A DNA stretch of 27,925 nt, taken from IMG/VR virus record IMGVR_UViG_3300025630_000044, positions 1-27,925 of that record; one strand, 5' to 3'. This DNA is from a virus. The notes beneath the pieces were generated by a model. It saw only the letters and a list, made by a program, of their open reading frames with translations. It was not told the origin of the DNA and did no database searches. The position numbers were made by a program, and so were the translations under genes. Positions 22,002-27,925 of this stretch are shown piece by piece; position 1 is the stretch's first letter; each line of letters opens with the position of its first letter.

Positions 22002-22010
22002 AATATAACA
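22002..22010 (-). promoter_or_regulatory. extended -10 promoter for the capsid gene
   Basis: Minus-strand TG-T-TATATT (22010-22002) matches an extended -10 element (TGnTATAAT, five of six in the hexamer). No good -35 hexamer lies 16-18 bases upstream, where the sequence is TTCCAT-like, as expected of an extended -10 promoter. It lies between the terminator at 22033-22070 and the capsid gene, giving a leader of about 120 bases. Confidence 0.5.
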
Positions 22011-22011
22011 C

Positions 22012-22022
22012 ATTGTGACAAT
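22012..22022. promoter_or_regulatory. candidate operator palindrome ATTGTGACAAT
   Basis: ATTGT-G-ACAAT is a perfect inverted repeat around one base. It lies immediately upstream of the extended -10 element, in the -15 to -30 zone, where a bound protein would activate or block RNA polymerase. The same TGTNACA core recurs at 25730-25740. Confidence 0.4.
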
Positions 22023-22032
22023 AATGGAACAT

Positions 22033-22070
22033 AAAAAAACCCCCCGCCGACGATGCTTGTCGGCAGGGGG
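22033..22070 (-). terminator. strong rho-independent terminator upstream of the capsid gene
   Basis: Read on the minus strand: a 12-bp stem (CCCCCTGCCGAC with GTCGGCGGGGGG, one T-G wobble; 22070-22059 and 22051-22040), a 7-base loop, then seven Ts (22039-22033). It lies 26 bases past the stop of the AT-hook gene and ends the terminase-to-scaffold transcript before the capsid promoter. Confidence 0.92.
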
Positions 22071-22095
22071 CGCGACAGGGAGGAAAAGGGAAAAC

Positions 22096-22251
22096 TCACC
22101 CGTCGCTTTTTGGTGGCCTACCTCTACGTTTTGGCTTTTCGTCGCCTCCCTTGATCCAATCATAATATGTTTGAGCGTTCCTGACGGTTAGGTCTGGCTG
22201 ACCGGCTTGCCCCAACTCAAGGCATTTTAGTTTCAATTCCTCTTCAGTCAT
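22096..22251 (-). CDS. 51-aa protein with C-terminal AT-hook-like motif
   Basis: 51 residues: MTEEELKLKCLELGQAGQPD, then LTVRNAQTYYDWIKGGDEKP and KRRGRPPKSDG. Starts in an ATGA overlap with the scaffold stop. The first part resembles the short phage proteins of pattern ELxLKxLELA...AxxYYDWI often found next to capsid genes. The KRRGRPPK tail is a canonical AT-hook core (RGRP flanked by basic residues), which binds the minor groove of A/T-rich DNA. It may be a DNA-binding or packaging accessory, or a regulator acting at the A/T-rich promoter just downstream; the latter is speculation. It fills a gap that would otherwise look non-coding. Confidence 0.72.
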   Translation of the reverse strand: MTEEELKLKCLELGQAGQPDLTVRNAQTYYDWIKGGDEKPKRRGRPPKSDG

Positions 22252-23072
22252 GCCGCGTCACCGTGAGCGCGTTCAAACAAACGCTGCACTTGCTTGACCA
22301 AGCCAGCGTGTTCTGGATGACGGCGGTTCGTATAAGCTGGGTTTGCCATAATCTTTTGAGCCTCCATGCGCGCTTCCTCTGGCGTTAGAGCCGTCTGCCC
22401 GCCGTTTGTCGGTCCAATAAGTTCTTTGTCCGGCATTGTTGCCTTGGCGATCTGTGCGAATGCTTCAAGCACGGCGGGGTGATTGCCGAGACCAGATGCG
22501 TCCATAACGCCAGCAAGTTCATCACCTCCGTACTTTTCAAACGCTTTCTTTGCAAAATCGACATTCTGATCGTAAGCCCTACCCCATTTTTCACGAAGCG
22601 CCGCCTCGCCTTTTTCTAGCGAAGCTGCTTGTTGGTCGGCCATTTGCGACATGCCTTGACCTTGCAATTCAGCGTACCAACCAAACAACTCGGAGACTTG
22701 CTGCTGGTTCATGCCAAGTGAATGCGCCTTTTCCCGAAAAGCGTTCATCGTGCCTTCGTCAAATGCCGACTTCACTTCGTCTGGGATATTGTCCGGAAAA
22801 GCCAATTCGTATTCAGTCGCATCCTCTGGGCGACCGAGGAAATTGTAAACATCGTTCCAATCGTCCTCGGTGACGGGCTTGGTGATCTTATCCCGACCAA
22901 GATGCGATTGAAGGTTGATATGCGCTGCCGCCAGCTTTTCGATGCTGTCGTATTTGCCAAGTGTGGGGTTTTCTCGAATGTCCTCCGGCAAGGACGAGCG
23001 CCATGTTTCTTCTGCGGCGTTCGCTTCCGGTGCCGCAGTATCCGCTTGAGCGGGTGCGTTTTCTTCAGACAT
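22248..23072 (-). CDS. scaffolding-like protein
   Basis: 274 residues from the ATG at 23072, with AGGAG ten bases upstream; a TTG nine bases earlier is too close to that site. N-terminus is Ala/Glu-rich and disordered (MSEENAPAQADTAAPEANAA), then WRSSLPEDIRENPTLGKYDS, a helical core (SAFDEGTMNAFREKAHSLGM, QQQVSELFGWYAELQGQGMS) and a basic helical C-terminus (HPEHAGLVKQVQRLFERAH). Acidic start, helical middle and basic end, between portal and capsid, is the usual design of podovirus scaffolds. It would guide procapsid assembly and then leave. LPEDIRENPTLxKYDSIEKLAxAHxNLQ is commonly annotated as phage scaffold-like. Confidence 0.78.
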   Translation of the reverse strand: MSEENAPAQADTAAPEANAAEETWRSSLPEDIRENPTLGKYDSIEKLAAAHINLQSHLGRDKITKPVTEDDWNDVYNFLGRPEDATEYELAFPDNIPDEVKSAFDEGTMNAFREKAHSLGMNQQQVSELFGWYAELQGQGMSQMADQQAASLEKGEAALREKWGRAYDQNVDFAKKAFEKYGGDELAGVMDASGLGNHPAVLEAFAQIAKATMPDKELIGPTNGGQTALTPEEARMEAQKIMANPAYTNRRHPEHAGLVKQVQRLFERAHGDAA

Positions 23073-23322
23073 TACTTTCAATCTCCTGTGCTAATTCAAG
23101 GAACCGCTCCGGCGTTTCATCCAAAGCGGTAAGGATCATAAGGGCGGCGTTACGCATACCCTCATTAAAAATGGCGTCCTCCGACCTTTGTCCGTGGACA
23201 TAGGACGGCTGTAGGACGCCACATTCACGGCAGATGTGAGACAAGACGCGCTTGCCCTCATTGCTGCCGAACACTAAACGATAATCAGCTTTGAGCGACT
23301 TCGTTGGCTGACTTTGCGACAT
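23065..23322 (-). CDS. Bbp19-like phage protein
   Basis: 85 residues; ATG with AAAGGGGTGTAA upstream, overlapping the end of the portal gene by 38 bases. Sequence pattern YRLVFGSNEGKRVLSHICRE ... IFNEGMRNAALMILTALDET ... RFLELAQEIESN matches the Bbp19 family of small helical proteins (named from Bordetella phage BPP-1) that sit between portal and scaffold in many podoviruses. Function unknown, probably head assembly. Two cysteines (31, 34) in CREC could bind a metal, or may be incidental. Confidence 0.7.
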   Translation of the reverse strand: MSQSQPTKSLKADYRLVFGSNEGKRVLSHICRECGVLQPSYVHGQRSEDAIFNEGMRNAALMILTALDETPERFLELAQEIESNV

Positions 23323-24919
23323 TTACACCCCTTTCGATCAAGCCCATCGCTTGTTCACCTGCCGCCATTTGCTGCATCATGGCTTGGGCTTGCGCTTGGG
23401 CTTGTTGTTCCTCTTGAATTTCCTGATCTGTCTTAAGAAGTTGCGGTGGCACGCCGTTAATGTCAGCAATATACCGCACCGTGTCTGCGCCTTTAATCGT
23501 TGCGGCGGCTTGCGGGTCAAATGCCGCAACCGGACCAGCCAATTCAAGCGTCCTCATAATGCCTTGCGTTTCTTGCTGGCGCTGCGCTCGTGCCAGCGGC
23601 GACACGTATTCGATTTGCAGGTCAGCGCCTTCAATCACTTCCGGCGGCATTGGCATACGATCAGAGCGGACCAGCACGCCAAATATGCGTTCAATCATCG
23701 GGCCGAGAAATTCAGACTGCAAACGTCCGAGGGTAGGGCCAAGCAGTCGCAACGTGCGCTCTGTGCGTTCAATAACTTCCGTCGCAGTCATTTGCGGCCC
23801 ACCTTGGAACTGCAACTGATCCAGATAAAACGTCATCCGCACGCGGCTGCGTACATCTTCCATCATCTCAAAGCTGATTGGAATGTTGCCGCCTGTTAAA
23901 AGCGGTTCGATACGAGCGCCGGAAGATGCGCGGTAATAATTCAACCCGCCTGGAATGGTGCGGACGGGACCAAGCACGCCGTCGTCGGGAACGAGCAACG
24001 GCGGATCAACAATCTTTTGCCCCGCCTTGATGGTCGTTTTCATCATTTCTTGGAGCATTTTAATATCGGGCAGCGCCGTCATCGCCGGGGATCGACCGAA
24101 CACCTCGCCAACCGACTTTGACCAACGAGAAACCATATACGGCATTTCGTCAAATCCGCCCTCGCGGAGAACGTGCTTTTCTTTTTCGTCTAGATAAACC
24201 GAAGCGACGGGTTTTTGGTCGGCCCTGTCGCTGCCGGTGCGCCCAACATCATAACGCGGATAAACGCAATGAAGAATGTCGCATTCTTTGTCGTATTCTT
24301 TCTTTTCCCACAGCCGCTTCATGCGAACGGATAGGGCATCCTCGCCAAACTTTTGAACGATCTGGCGCAACGGCATTTTGAACGAGCGAAACACCGTATC
24401 AACAATGCCGTCGGCGTTTTCAGCTATGTTCAATTCATCAACGTGGATTGTGCGAAAATAAAGTCCGTCCCGATTGGTCGCTTCGCCAATAAACATACAA
24501 GCCGTGCCAATAGAGCAAAGCTGCAAATAGTATTCGTGAATGTGAGAAGCGAACGCCACATCCGGCGACGACAATTCATCAATGATCGCGTGAGTGCTAT
24601 CCTCAAGCCATTTTTTGACTTCGTTGTTTTCGGATAACTTTTCTTGCCCTTCTTTGAGTCGCAGAGAAAACCATTCTTGAGCCGGGTTGGTCAGCATACC
24701 GTGCAGACCAGCCGCAAGCATTTCGTTGGCGTGAATGCCGGTCGAGTCATAGACCAGCGTGGTACGCTTGTCGCCCTTCGACCGCTTTACATTGAAATCG
24801 GCGCTGTTGGGGATCACAAAATTGGCAACGTCCTGCCAGTGATTTTCCCACGTACCCTTTTGCGCTTTTAGCTTGTCCTTGCGCTTACAAATATGCGCGA
24901 TTTCAGTGTCCGTAATCAT
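23285..24919 (-). CDS. portal protein (head-to-tail connector)
   Basis: 544 residues, ATGA junction with the upstream gene. Clear member of the T7-type head-tail connector family: LKAQKGTWENHWQDVANFVI, NEMLAAGLHGMLTNPAQEWF (conserved GLHGMLTNP), LYFRTIHVDELNIAENADGI, WSKSVGEVFGRSPAMTALPD, PQMTATEVIERTERTLRLLG (conserved TATEVxER) and VSPLARAQRQQE. The C-terminal 50 residues are Gln/Ala/Met-rich and probably disordered or lining the barrel. Twelve copies form the vertex through which terminase packages DNA and to which the tail tubular A ring binds. Confidence 0.93.
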   Translation of the reverse strand: MITDTEIAHICKRKDKLKAQKGTWENHWQDVANFVIPNSADFNVKRSKGDKRTTLVYDSTGIHANEMLAAGLHGMLTNPAQEWFSLRLKEGQEKLSENNEVKKWLEDSTHAIIDELSSPDVAFASHIHEYYLQLCSIGTACMFIGEATNRDGLYFRTIHVDELNIAENADGIVDTVFRSFKMPLRQIVQKFGEDALSVRMKRLWEKKEYDKECDILHCVYPRYDVGRTGSDRADQKPVASVYLDEKEKHVLREGGFDEMPYMVSRWSKSVGEVFGRSPAMTALPDIKMLQEMMKTTIKAGQKIVDPPLLVPDDGVLGPVRTIPGGLNYYRASSGARIEPLLTGGNIPISFEMMEDVRSRVRMTFYLDQLQFQGGPQMTATEVIERTERTLRLLGPTLGRLQSEFLGPMIERIFGVLVRSDRMPMPPEVIEGADLQIEYVSPLARAQRQQETQGIMRTLELAGPVAAFDPQAAATIKGADTVRYIADINGVPPQLLKTDQEIQEEQQAQAQAQAMMQQMAAGEQAMGLIERGVNVAKSANEVAQS

Positions 24920-25488
24920 TTAAAATACGCCATCGCGTGAATTGACATATCAACAATGGTGACGTTTGCGGTTGATGTTTCGTTTGTAACATGAACCTCA
25001 AGGTAATCATTTGTTGCCATAATTGCGTGGCAAATTATCGTTACCGCCTCCTCATCAGAAGTGCTAGTGACGTACTGAGTAACAAGGCTATCCGTAATCG
25101 TTGCGCCAGACGCGCCGCTGTCGTCGTATAGGTACATTTTAAAAGATACGTTTTGATTGTTTGACGCTGCTTTGACAGATAGATTTGTTTTAACAATTAC
25201 CAAACGTTCTGCAGCTCCGATGTATCGAAGCCTGTTAGAAGTGCCGCTATCATCATCAAACAAATACTCATCGCCGGAAAGCGCGGTAGTTCCAGCAACT
25301 TTGTAATACGTCCCCGCCGAAGAAATCGTTGTCGCTGTGCCGTTGCTTTGCATTGACGTATTGCTAAAACCTGGGCGCATTGACACGATTAAATCGCGCA
25401 TATCCTGAGCGGTGATCGAGTTGGCTGCTTGACCATTCTGGAATAGGTTGGTCAGTAAATCGCTTTCTGTGCGGATTGTGTCAGCCAT
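24916..25488 (-). CDS. virion structural protein, probable head or tail appendage
   Basis: 190 residues. The N-terminal helical segment ESDLLTNLFQNGQAANSITA-QDMRDLIVSM is the ISxQDLRDxxVS-type docking segment seen at the start of many phage fibres and appendages. The rest is beta-rich (YYKVAGTTALSGDEYLFDDD, AERLVIVKTNLSVKAAS, VTIICHAIMATNDYLEVHVT, VDMSIHAMAYFK), resembling a jelly-roll or TNF-like C-terminal domain. Location between the terminase genes and portal is unusual for a tail fibre and fits a head fibre or portal-associated protein. The specific role is unknown. Confidence 0.6.
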   Translation of the reverse strand: MADTIRTESDLLTNLFQNGQAANSITAQDMRDLIVSMRPGFSNTSMQSNGTATTISSAGTYYKVAGTTALSGDEYLFDDDSGTSNRLRYIGAAERLVIVKTNLSVKAASNNQNVSFKMYLYDDSGASGATITDSLVTQYVTSTSDEEAVTIICHAIMATNDYLEVHVTNETSTANVTIVDMSIHAMAYFK

Positions 25489-25710
25489 TTACGCGCCCAA
25501 CATTTTCTTGCCGCCAACGGTGGGAGAATTCGGATCGCCTGACCCAAGACCCTGCCCGCCGGTCAAAATCGTGCTTTGACGGCCTTTAGCCGCAGCGGCT
25601 CGGCGTCGAGCCTCAACTTCGGCGGCTCTCACTTCCTCGTCTGACTTTTTCGGAGGCTCCGGCGGCGGGGCCGGAGGCGGGAGTTTAGGACCGGAAAAGA
25701 TGCCGCCCAT
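25489..25710 (-). CDS. small GRxSTILTG-motif phage protein
   Basis: 73 residues. N-terminus MGGIFSGPKLPPPAPPPEPP is a proline-rich tail, followed by a helical KSDEEVRAAEVEARRRAAAA and the conserved GRQSTILTGGQGLG, then a flexible end. This architecture (MGGxFS + poly-Pro + Arg-rich helix + GRxSTILTG) is a widespread but uncharacterised small phage protein, usually between terminase and portal genes. Its stop directly abuts the next ATG (TAAATG). Probably virion or assembly related, from gene order only. Confidence 0.75.
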   Translation of the reverse strand: MGGIFSGPKLPPPAPPPEPPKKSDEEVRAAEVEARRRAAAAKGRQSTILTGGQGLGSGDPNSPTVGGKKMLGA

Positions 25711-25729
25711 ATCAATTGCCTTGTGTTAT

Positions 25730-25740
25730 CTGTGTCACAG
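25730..25740. promoter_or_regulatory. candidate operator palindrome CTGTGTCACAG
   Basis: CTGTG-T-CACAG is a perfect inverted repeat around one base, in the 40-base gap between the GNAT gene and the GRxSTILTG gene, one of the few gaps in the right block. It shares the TGTNACA core with 22012-22022. No convincing promoter hexamers accompany it. Confidence 0.3.
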
Positions 25741-25750
25741 TGTATCAGTT

Positions 25751-26206
25751 TTAGCACACTAGCGGTCGTCTGTATATTGTAAATTTGTCCGTAAAGCCAA
25801 GGCGCTCGTACAATTTGCCAATTCTTTCCGGCTTAATGCCAGCCGACACACCAAGCGCCGGGGTTTTAACGCCGCGTTCCTCGCACCATTGAACGTAATT
25901 TTTAATCATACGAACGCCGACCATGCCGTTGCGATGCTCCGGCGTTAGAAATATCGCCAGATCGCCGCTCGTTAGGTCGTGGCCAAAGAAATGCGGCGCA
26001 ACGTAACCAGCGCCGAATCCTACAATCTCGCCATCAACCTCTGCTACCACGCCCCAATAAACATTAGGGTTGTCAACAATCAGAACGCCCAATTCCATGG
26101 CCTTAATCGGATCAAAATCAAGGTTTGCATAATAACTTTCGTGGTGCATTTCAGCGCCGAGAGCGACGGCGGCTGGCAAATCGTCAAGGGTGACGGGGCG
26201 GATCAT
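25751..26206 (-). CDS. GNAT-family N-acetyltransferase
   Basis: 151 residues, a complete GNAT fold. N-terminal MIRPVTLDDLPAAVALGAEM, strand WGVVAEVDGEIVGFGAGYVA, acetyl-CoA pyrophosphate-binding segment LTPEHRNGMVGVRMIKNYVQ (R92-N-G-M-V-G97) and motif B region KLYERLGFT. Transfers acetyl from acetyl-CoA to an unidentified amine. Similar acetyltransferases are embedded in the packaging region of several phages. Targets might be phage structural proteins, host proteins or small molecules; nothing here tells. ATGA junction with the 40-aa gene upstream shows it is part of the late transcript rather than a separate moron. Confidence 0.88.
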   Translation of the reverse strand: MIRPVTLDDLPAAVALGAEMHHESYYANLDFDPIKAMELGVLIVDNPNVYWGVVAEVDGEIVGFGAGYVAPHFFGHDLTSGDLAIFLTPEHRNGMVGVRMIKNYVQWCEERGVKTPALGVSAGIKPERIGKLYERLGFTDKFTIYRRPLVC

Positions 26207-26325
26207 TTCTTTTTCTTGCCAGCTTTCTTCGCAGCAATAGCGATAGCCTGTTTCTTTTTGTATCCTTCGGTCAGTAGGGTTTTAATGTTTGCGCTCATTG
26301 ATCCTAATCCTGATTTTAATGGCAT
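26203..26325 (-). CDS. 40-aa lysine-rich phage protein (MPLKSG...KKQAIAIA type)
   Basis: 40 residues: MPLKSGLGSMSANIKTLLTE, then GYKKKQAIAIAAKKAGKKKK. The start forms a TGATG overlap with the large-terminase stop, with GGAG just upstream; an internal ATG at 26298 is less likely because MPLKSG is the family N-terminus. The pattern MPLKSGxxxxxxSxNIxxLxxEGYxxKQAxAIAxxKAG is shared by many very short phage proteins lying in packaging regions. Strongly basic, so DNA or RNA contact is plausible. Function unknown; easily missed because of its length. Confidence 0.82.
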   Translation of the reverse strand: MPLKSGLGSMSANIKTLLTEGYKKKQAIAIAAKKAGKKKK

Positions 26326-27635
26326 CACTCCATCACCGCCACTTGCTGTTTACCCCACATGGTCACGCTTTCCTCATAGTTCGCCGGGTCGTAGTCCATA
26401 TCAGCCACCGCTTGCTTTCGTAACGCATACGGGTCTGACTTACGAATAATCGACGGAAATAAATCCGTCAATGCCCACACCAGCGCGTCAACCCGATCTG
26501 GCGATCCTTCGCCTTCGTAACCCGCCGCAGTCACTTGGCACATTTGCGCCTCAAGCGTTGGGAAGCTGCCGACATGGTGAACGCGACCGAGAGCGTAAAG
26601 CGCACTCACCGGCTCGGCCCGAACGTGTTTGCCCCGCGTTGCGTGGACTTCAACGATTGGCAATCCCTGCCGCACCGTTTCAAGGGTGTGGCGGCACATA
26701 TCGCCGCCTTGGTTCTTTTCGATCACAATGGCGTCGGCCTGATAATAATCATAGAGCGCCACGGCACGCTGCGCCCATTTGCGAGGGCTTCCTTTCGTCG
26801 TTCCGTCCTCAATCACGTAAGCTGAGTTACCGTCCTTCCCGGCAACAAGAATACCATGTTCGTCGCTGTATTCCTCACTGCTCACCGCCGGGTCAATTGC
26901 GACCACGATGCGATCAAGGTCTTTTGGCGCTTCATCAACTCGTGCGTCCTCAATATCTGCCATCGTCCAAATTGCGCCGACCGCTTGCGGTTCGTAATCA
27001 CCAAGCCAGATGTGAGCATATCGGTCTGGCCGCGCCTTTTTATCGAATAGACGCTCCGCTTCCAATTCTTTCGGAAAGTGCGGATTGGCGTCGTAATTAA
27101 CGTGAACGATCACACAATCTTTTGGCGGTTCTTTAGCGACAAAGAATTGATCGACCGCATCCATCCGAAGGCGCGGGTTGTAGCTAAACCATAACTCAGA
27201 ACCGGGCGTGCGGATCGTAGGGCGCAACATCTCAAGGCTGCGGCTGGTCATCGTTTGGCTTTCTTCGCACCACGCCACGTTAAAGCCCTCAAGTGATTTG
27301 ATCGACTCCGCTGTATGGTCCTGCATCCCTTGAAAGATAATTACGCCGTCACCGGGTGTAATAATGCGGTCGTTTTGAATGTTGAACAGATCGGCCACGC
27401 CAAGCTGCATGATTTTATCCTCAATCAATCTCTTGGCCGACTCTCGCAGGGACTTTTGAACCTCACGCACGCATACCGCTCGAAAACCTTTGTTCGCCGA
27501 TGCGTTAGTGACAAGAGCCTCTGCAAAATTATGTGACTTACCGCTGCCCCTGCCACCTTTGGCGACCTTGTAACGGCTCGGCTTCCACAGCGGCTTAAAC
27601 GCCGGGGCTGGGTTAGGAGTTATTCTTGCTGCCAT
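26325..27635 (-). CDS. terL: terminase large subunit (PBSX-like)
   Basis: 436 residues from the ATG at 27635, with GGGGCGGTG directly upstream; the frame continues to a TTG at 27653 without a better site. ATPase domain: Walker A GGRGSGKS (27-34), VREVQKSLRES adaptor region, Walker B VAWCEE (120-125), and WFSYNP coupling motif (149-154). Nuclease domain with RNase H fold: Asp248 in VAIDPA, Glu306 in VIEKNQGGD, and Asp380/Asp383 in SPDRVDALVWAL. The motor packages DNA into the procapsid through the portal and cuts concatemers. Overlaps the small subunit gene by 23 bases and the next gene by one base. Confidence 0.94.
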   Translation of the reverse strand: MAARITPNPAPAFKPLWKPSRYKVAKGGRGSGKSHNFAEALVTNASANKGFRAVCVREVQKSLRESAKRLIEDKIMQLGVADLFNIQNDRIITPGDGVIIFQGMQDHTAESIKSLEGFNVAWCEESQTMTSRSLEMLRPTIRTPGSELWFSYNPRLRMDAVDQFFVAKEPPKDCVIVHVNYDANPHFPKELEAERLFDKKARPDRYAHIWLGDYEPQAVGAIWTMADIEDARVDEAPKDLDRIVVAIDPAVSSEEYSDEHGILVAGKDGNSAYVIEDGTTKGSPRKWAQRAVALYDYYQADAIVIEKNQGGDMCRHTLETVRQGLPIVEVHATRGKHVRAEPVSALYALGRVHHVGSFPTLEAQMCQVTAAGYEGEGSPDRVDALVWALTDLFPSIIRKSDPYALRKQAVADMDYDPANYEESVTMWGKQQVAVME

Positions 27636-27925
27636 CACCGCCCCAAAGCACAATCGGCCCGCCGTCAGCGCCAGTTACTTCGTGCTTTTGCTTTTCGGAC
27701 CAGCCCATGCGGGTCGCTGTCCACCACTTAATCATCTGCGGGTCGCCAGCTTTTGCCCGTTGGAATGCAGCGCCGCCTATTGTGGAATTGGCTTTAATCG
27801 CCGCCGTTTCGATTTCCTCATTGAAATGCTTTTGCAGCGTTTCGACGGCAATGCCGCCGGGGACAATAGCACGAGCCACTTGCTCTTGCGGAATGCCCAC
27901 AGCAATCATCTGGCTAACGTATTTA
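27613..27925 (-). CDS. terminase small subunit-like HTH protein, 5' truncated
   Basis: The frame is open to the window edge; the visible 103 residues end GGPIVLWGGDGSKNNS. An internal ATG at 27909 lies inside the conserved segment, so the real start is outside. The pattern MIAVGIPQEQVARAIVPGGI-AVETLQKHFNEEI is an HTH of the kind found in small terminase-like proteins. It is followed by the typical GAAFQRAKAGDPQMIKWWTA, TRMGWSEKQKHE region. It would recognise the packaging site and recruit the large subunit. Immediate position before the large terminase supports the call. Confidence 0.75.
   Translation of the reverse strand, partial: KYVSQMIAVGIPQEQVARAIVPGGIAVETLQKHFNEEIETAAIKANSTIGGAAFQRAKAGDPQMIKWWTATRMGWSEKQKHEVTGADGGPIVLWGGDGSKNNS

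Noticed and set aside
23073-23081. TTG start giving MKVMSEEN for the scaffold-like protein
   Set aside because: TTG is only about one base from the AGGAG site, too close to be used; the ATG at 23072 is better placed.
26203-26298. Shorter 31-aa version of the lysine-rich gene starting at MSANIK
   Set aside because: The upstream ATG at 26325 gives the MPLKSG N-terminus typical of this protein type and a TGATG overlap with terL.

Overview
The window is part of a tailed double-stranded DNA phage genome, or a prophage remnant that is still intact here. The virion genes are of short-tailed (podovirus, T7-supercluster) type: PBSX-like large terminase, head-tail connector portal, tail tubular protein A and B homologues, T7 gp14-like internal virion protein, and a tail fibre with a T7-type N-terminus. 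No RNA polymerase, DNA polymerase, integrase, tRNA or host gene is visible, so a T7-style transcription scheme cannot be assumed. The host is probably a Gram-negative bacterium. A GTA_holin_3TM-type holin next to an M15 peptidase, and a protein resembling DUF6127, suggest an alphaproteobacterium, but that is inference from family distribution.

Layout: two convergent blocks meet near 5.8 kb. The left block (1-5.8 kb, plus strand) is the early or DNA-metabolism side. It holds a truncated DUF669 gene, a Cas4/AddB-like PD-(D/E)XK nuclease, an SF2 helicase with a zinc ribbon and a VRR-NUC nuclease, coupled end to end. A good sigma70-like promoter (3376-3404) then leads into a run of very small genes, including a putative papain-fold protein and three tiny single-pass membrane proteins.

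The right block (5.83 kb to the end) is entirely on the minus strand and is read from the right edge leftwards. It runs: small terminase (cut by the window edge), large terminase, a 40-aa lysine-rich protein, a GNAT acetyltransferase, a GRxSTILTG small protein, a structural protein, portal, a Bbp19-like protein, scaffold-like protein, a 51-aa AT-hook protein, terminator, palindrome and extended -10 promoter, major capsid, a probable decoration protein, tail tubular A and B, three internal virion proteins, tail fibre, a large lectin-like tail protein, and a lysis and membrane cluster (three membrane or secreted proteins, an HTH-metallophosphoesterase, a small protein, M15 endolysin, holin).

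Genes are packed with TAATG, ATGA, TGATG or GTGA stop-start junctions, which implies translational coupling. Several true starts are GTG, or lie downstream of the longest open frame. Several genes are shorter than 60 codons. No gene-free stretch exceeds 300 bases. The longest, 21874-22095 (222 nt), holds the terminator, candidate operator, promoter and capsid leader. The next longest is 5685-5829, with one doubtful small ORF and a convergence hairpin. The most unusual regulatory signals are the terminator, palindrome, promoter and repeat unit upstream of the capsid, and a second palindrome with the same TGTNACA core upstream of the portal-side genes.
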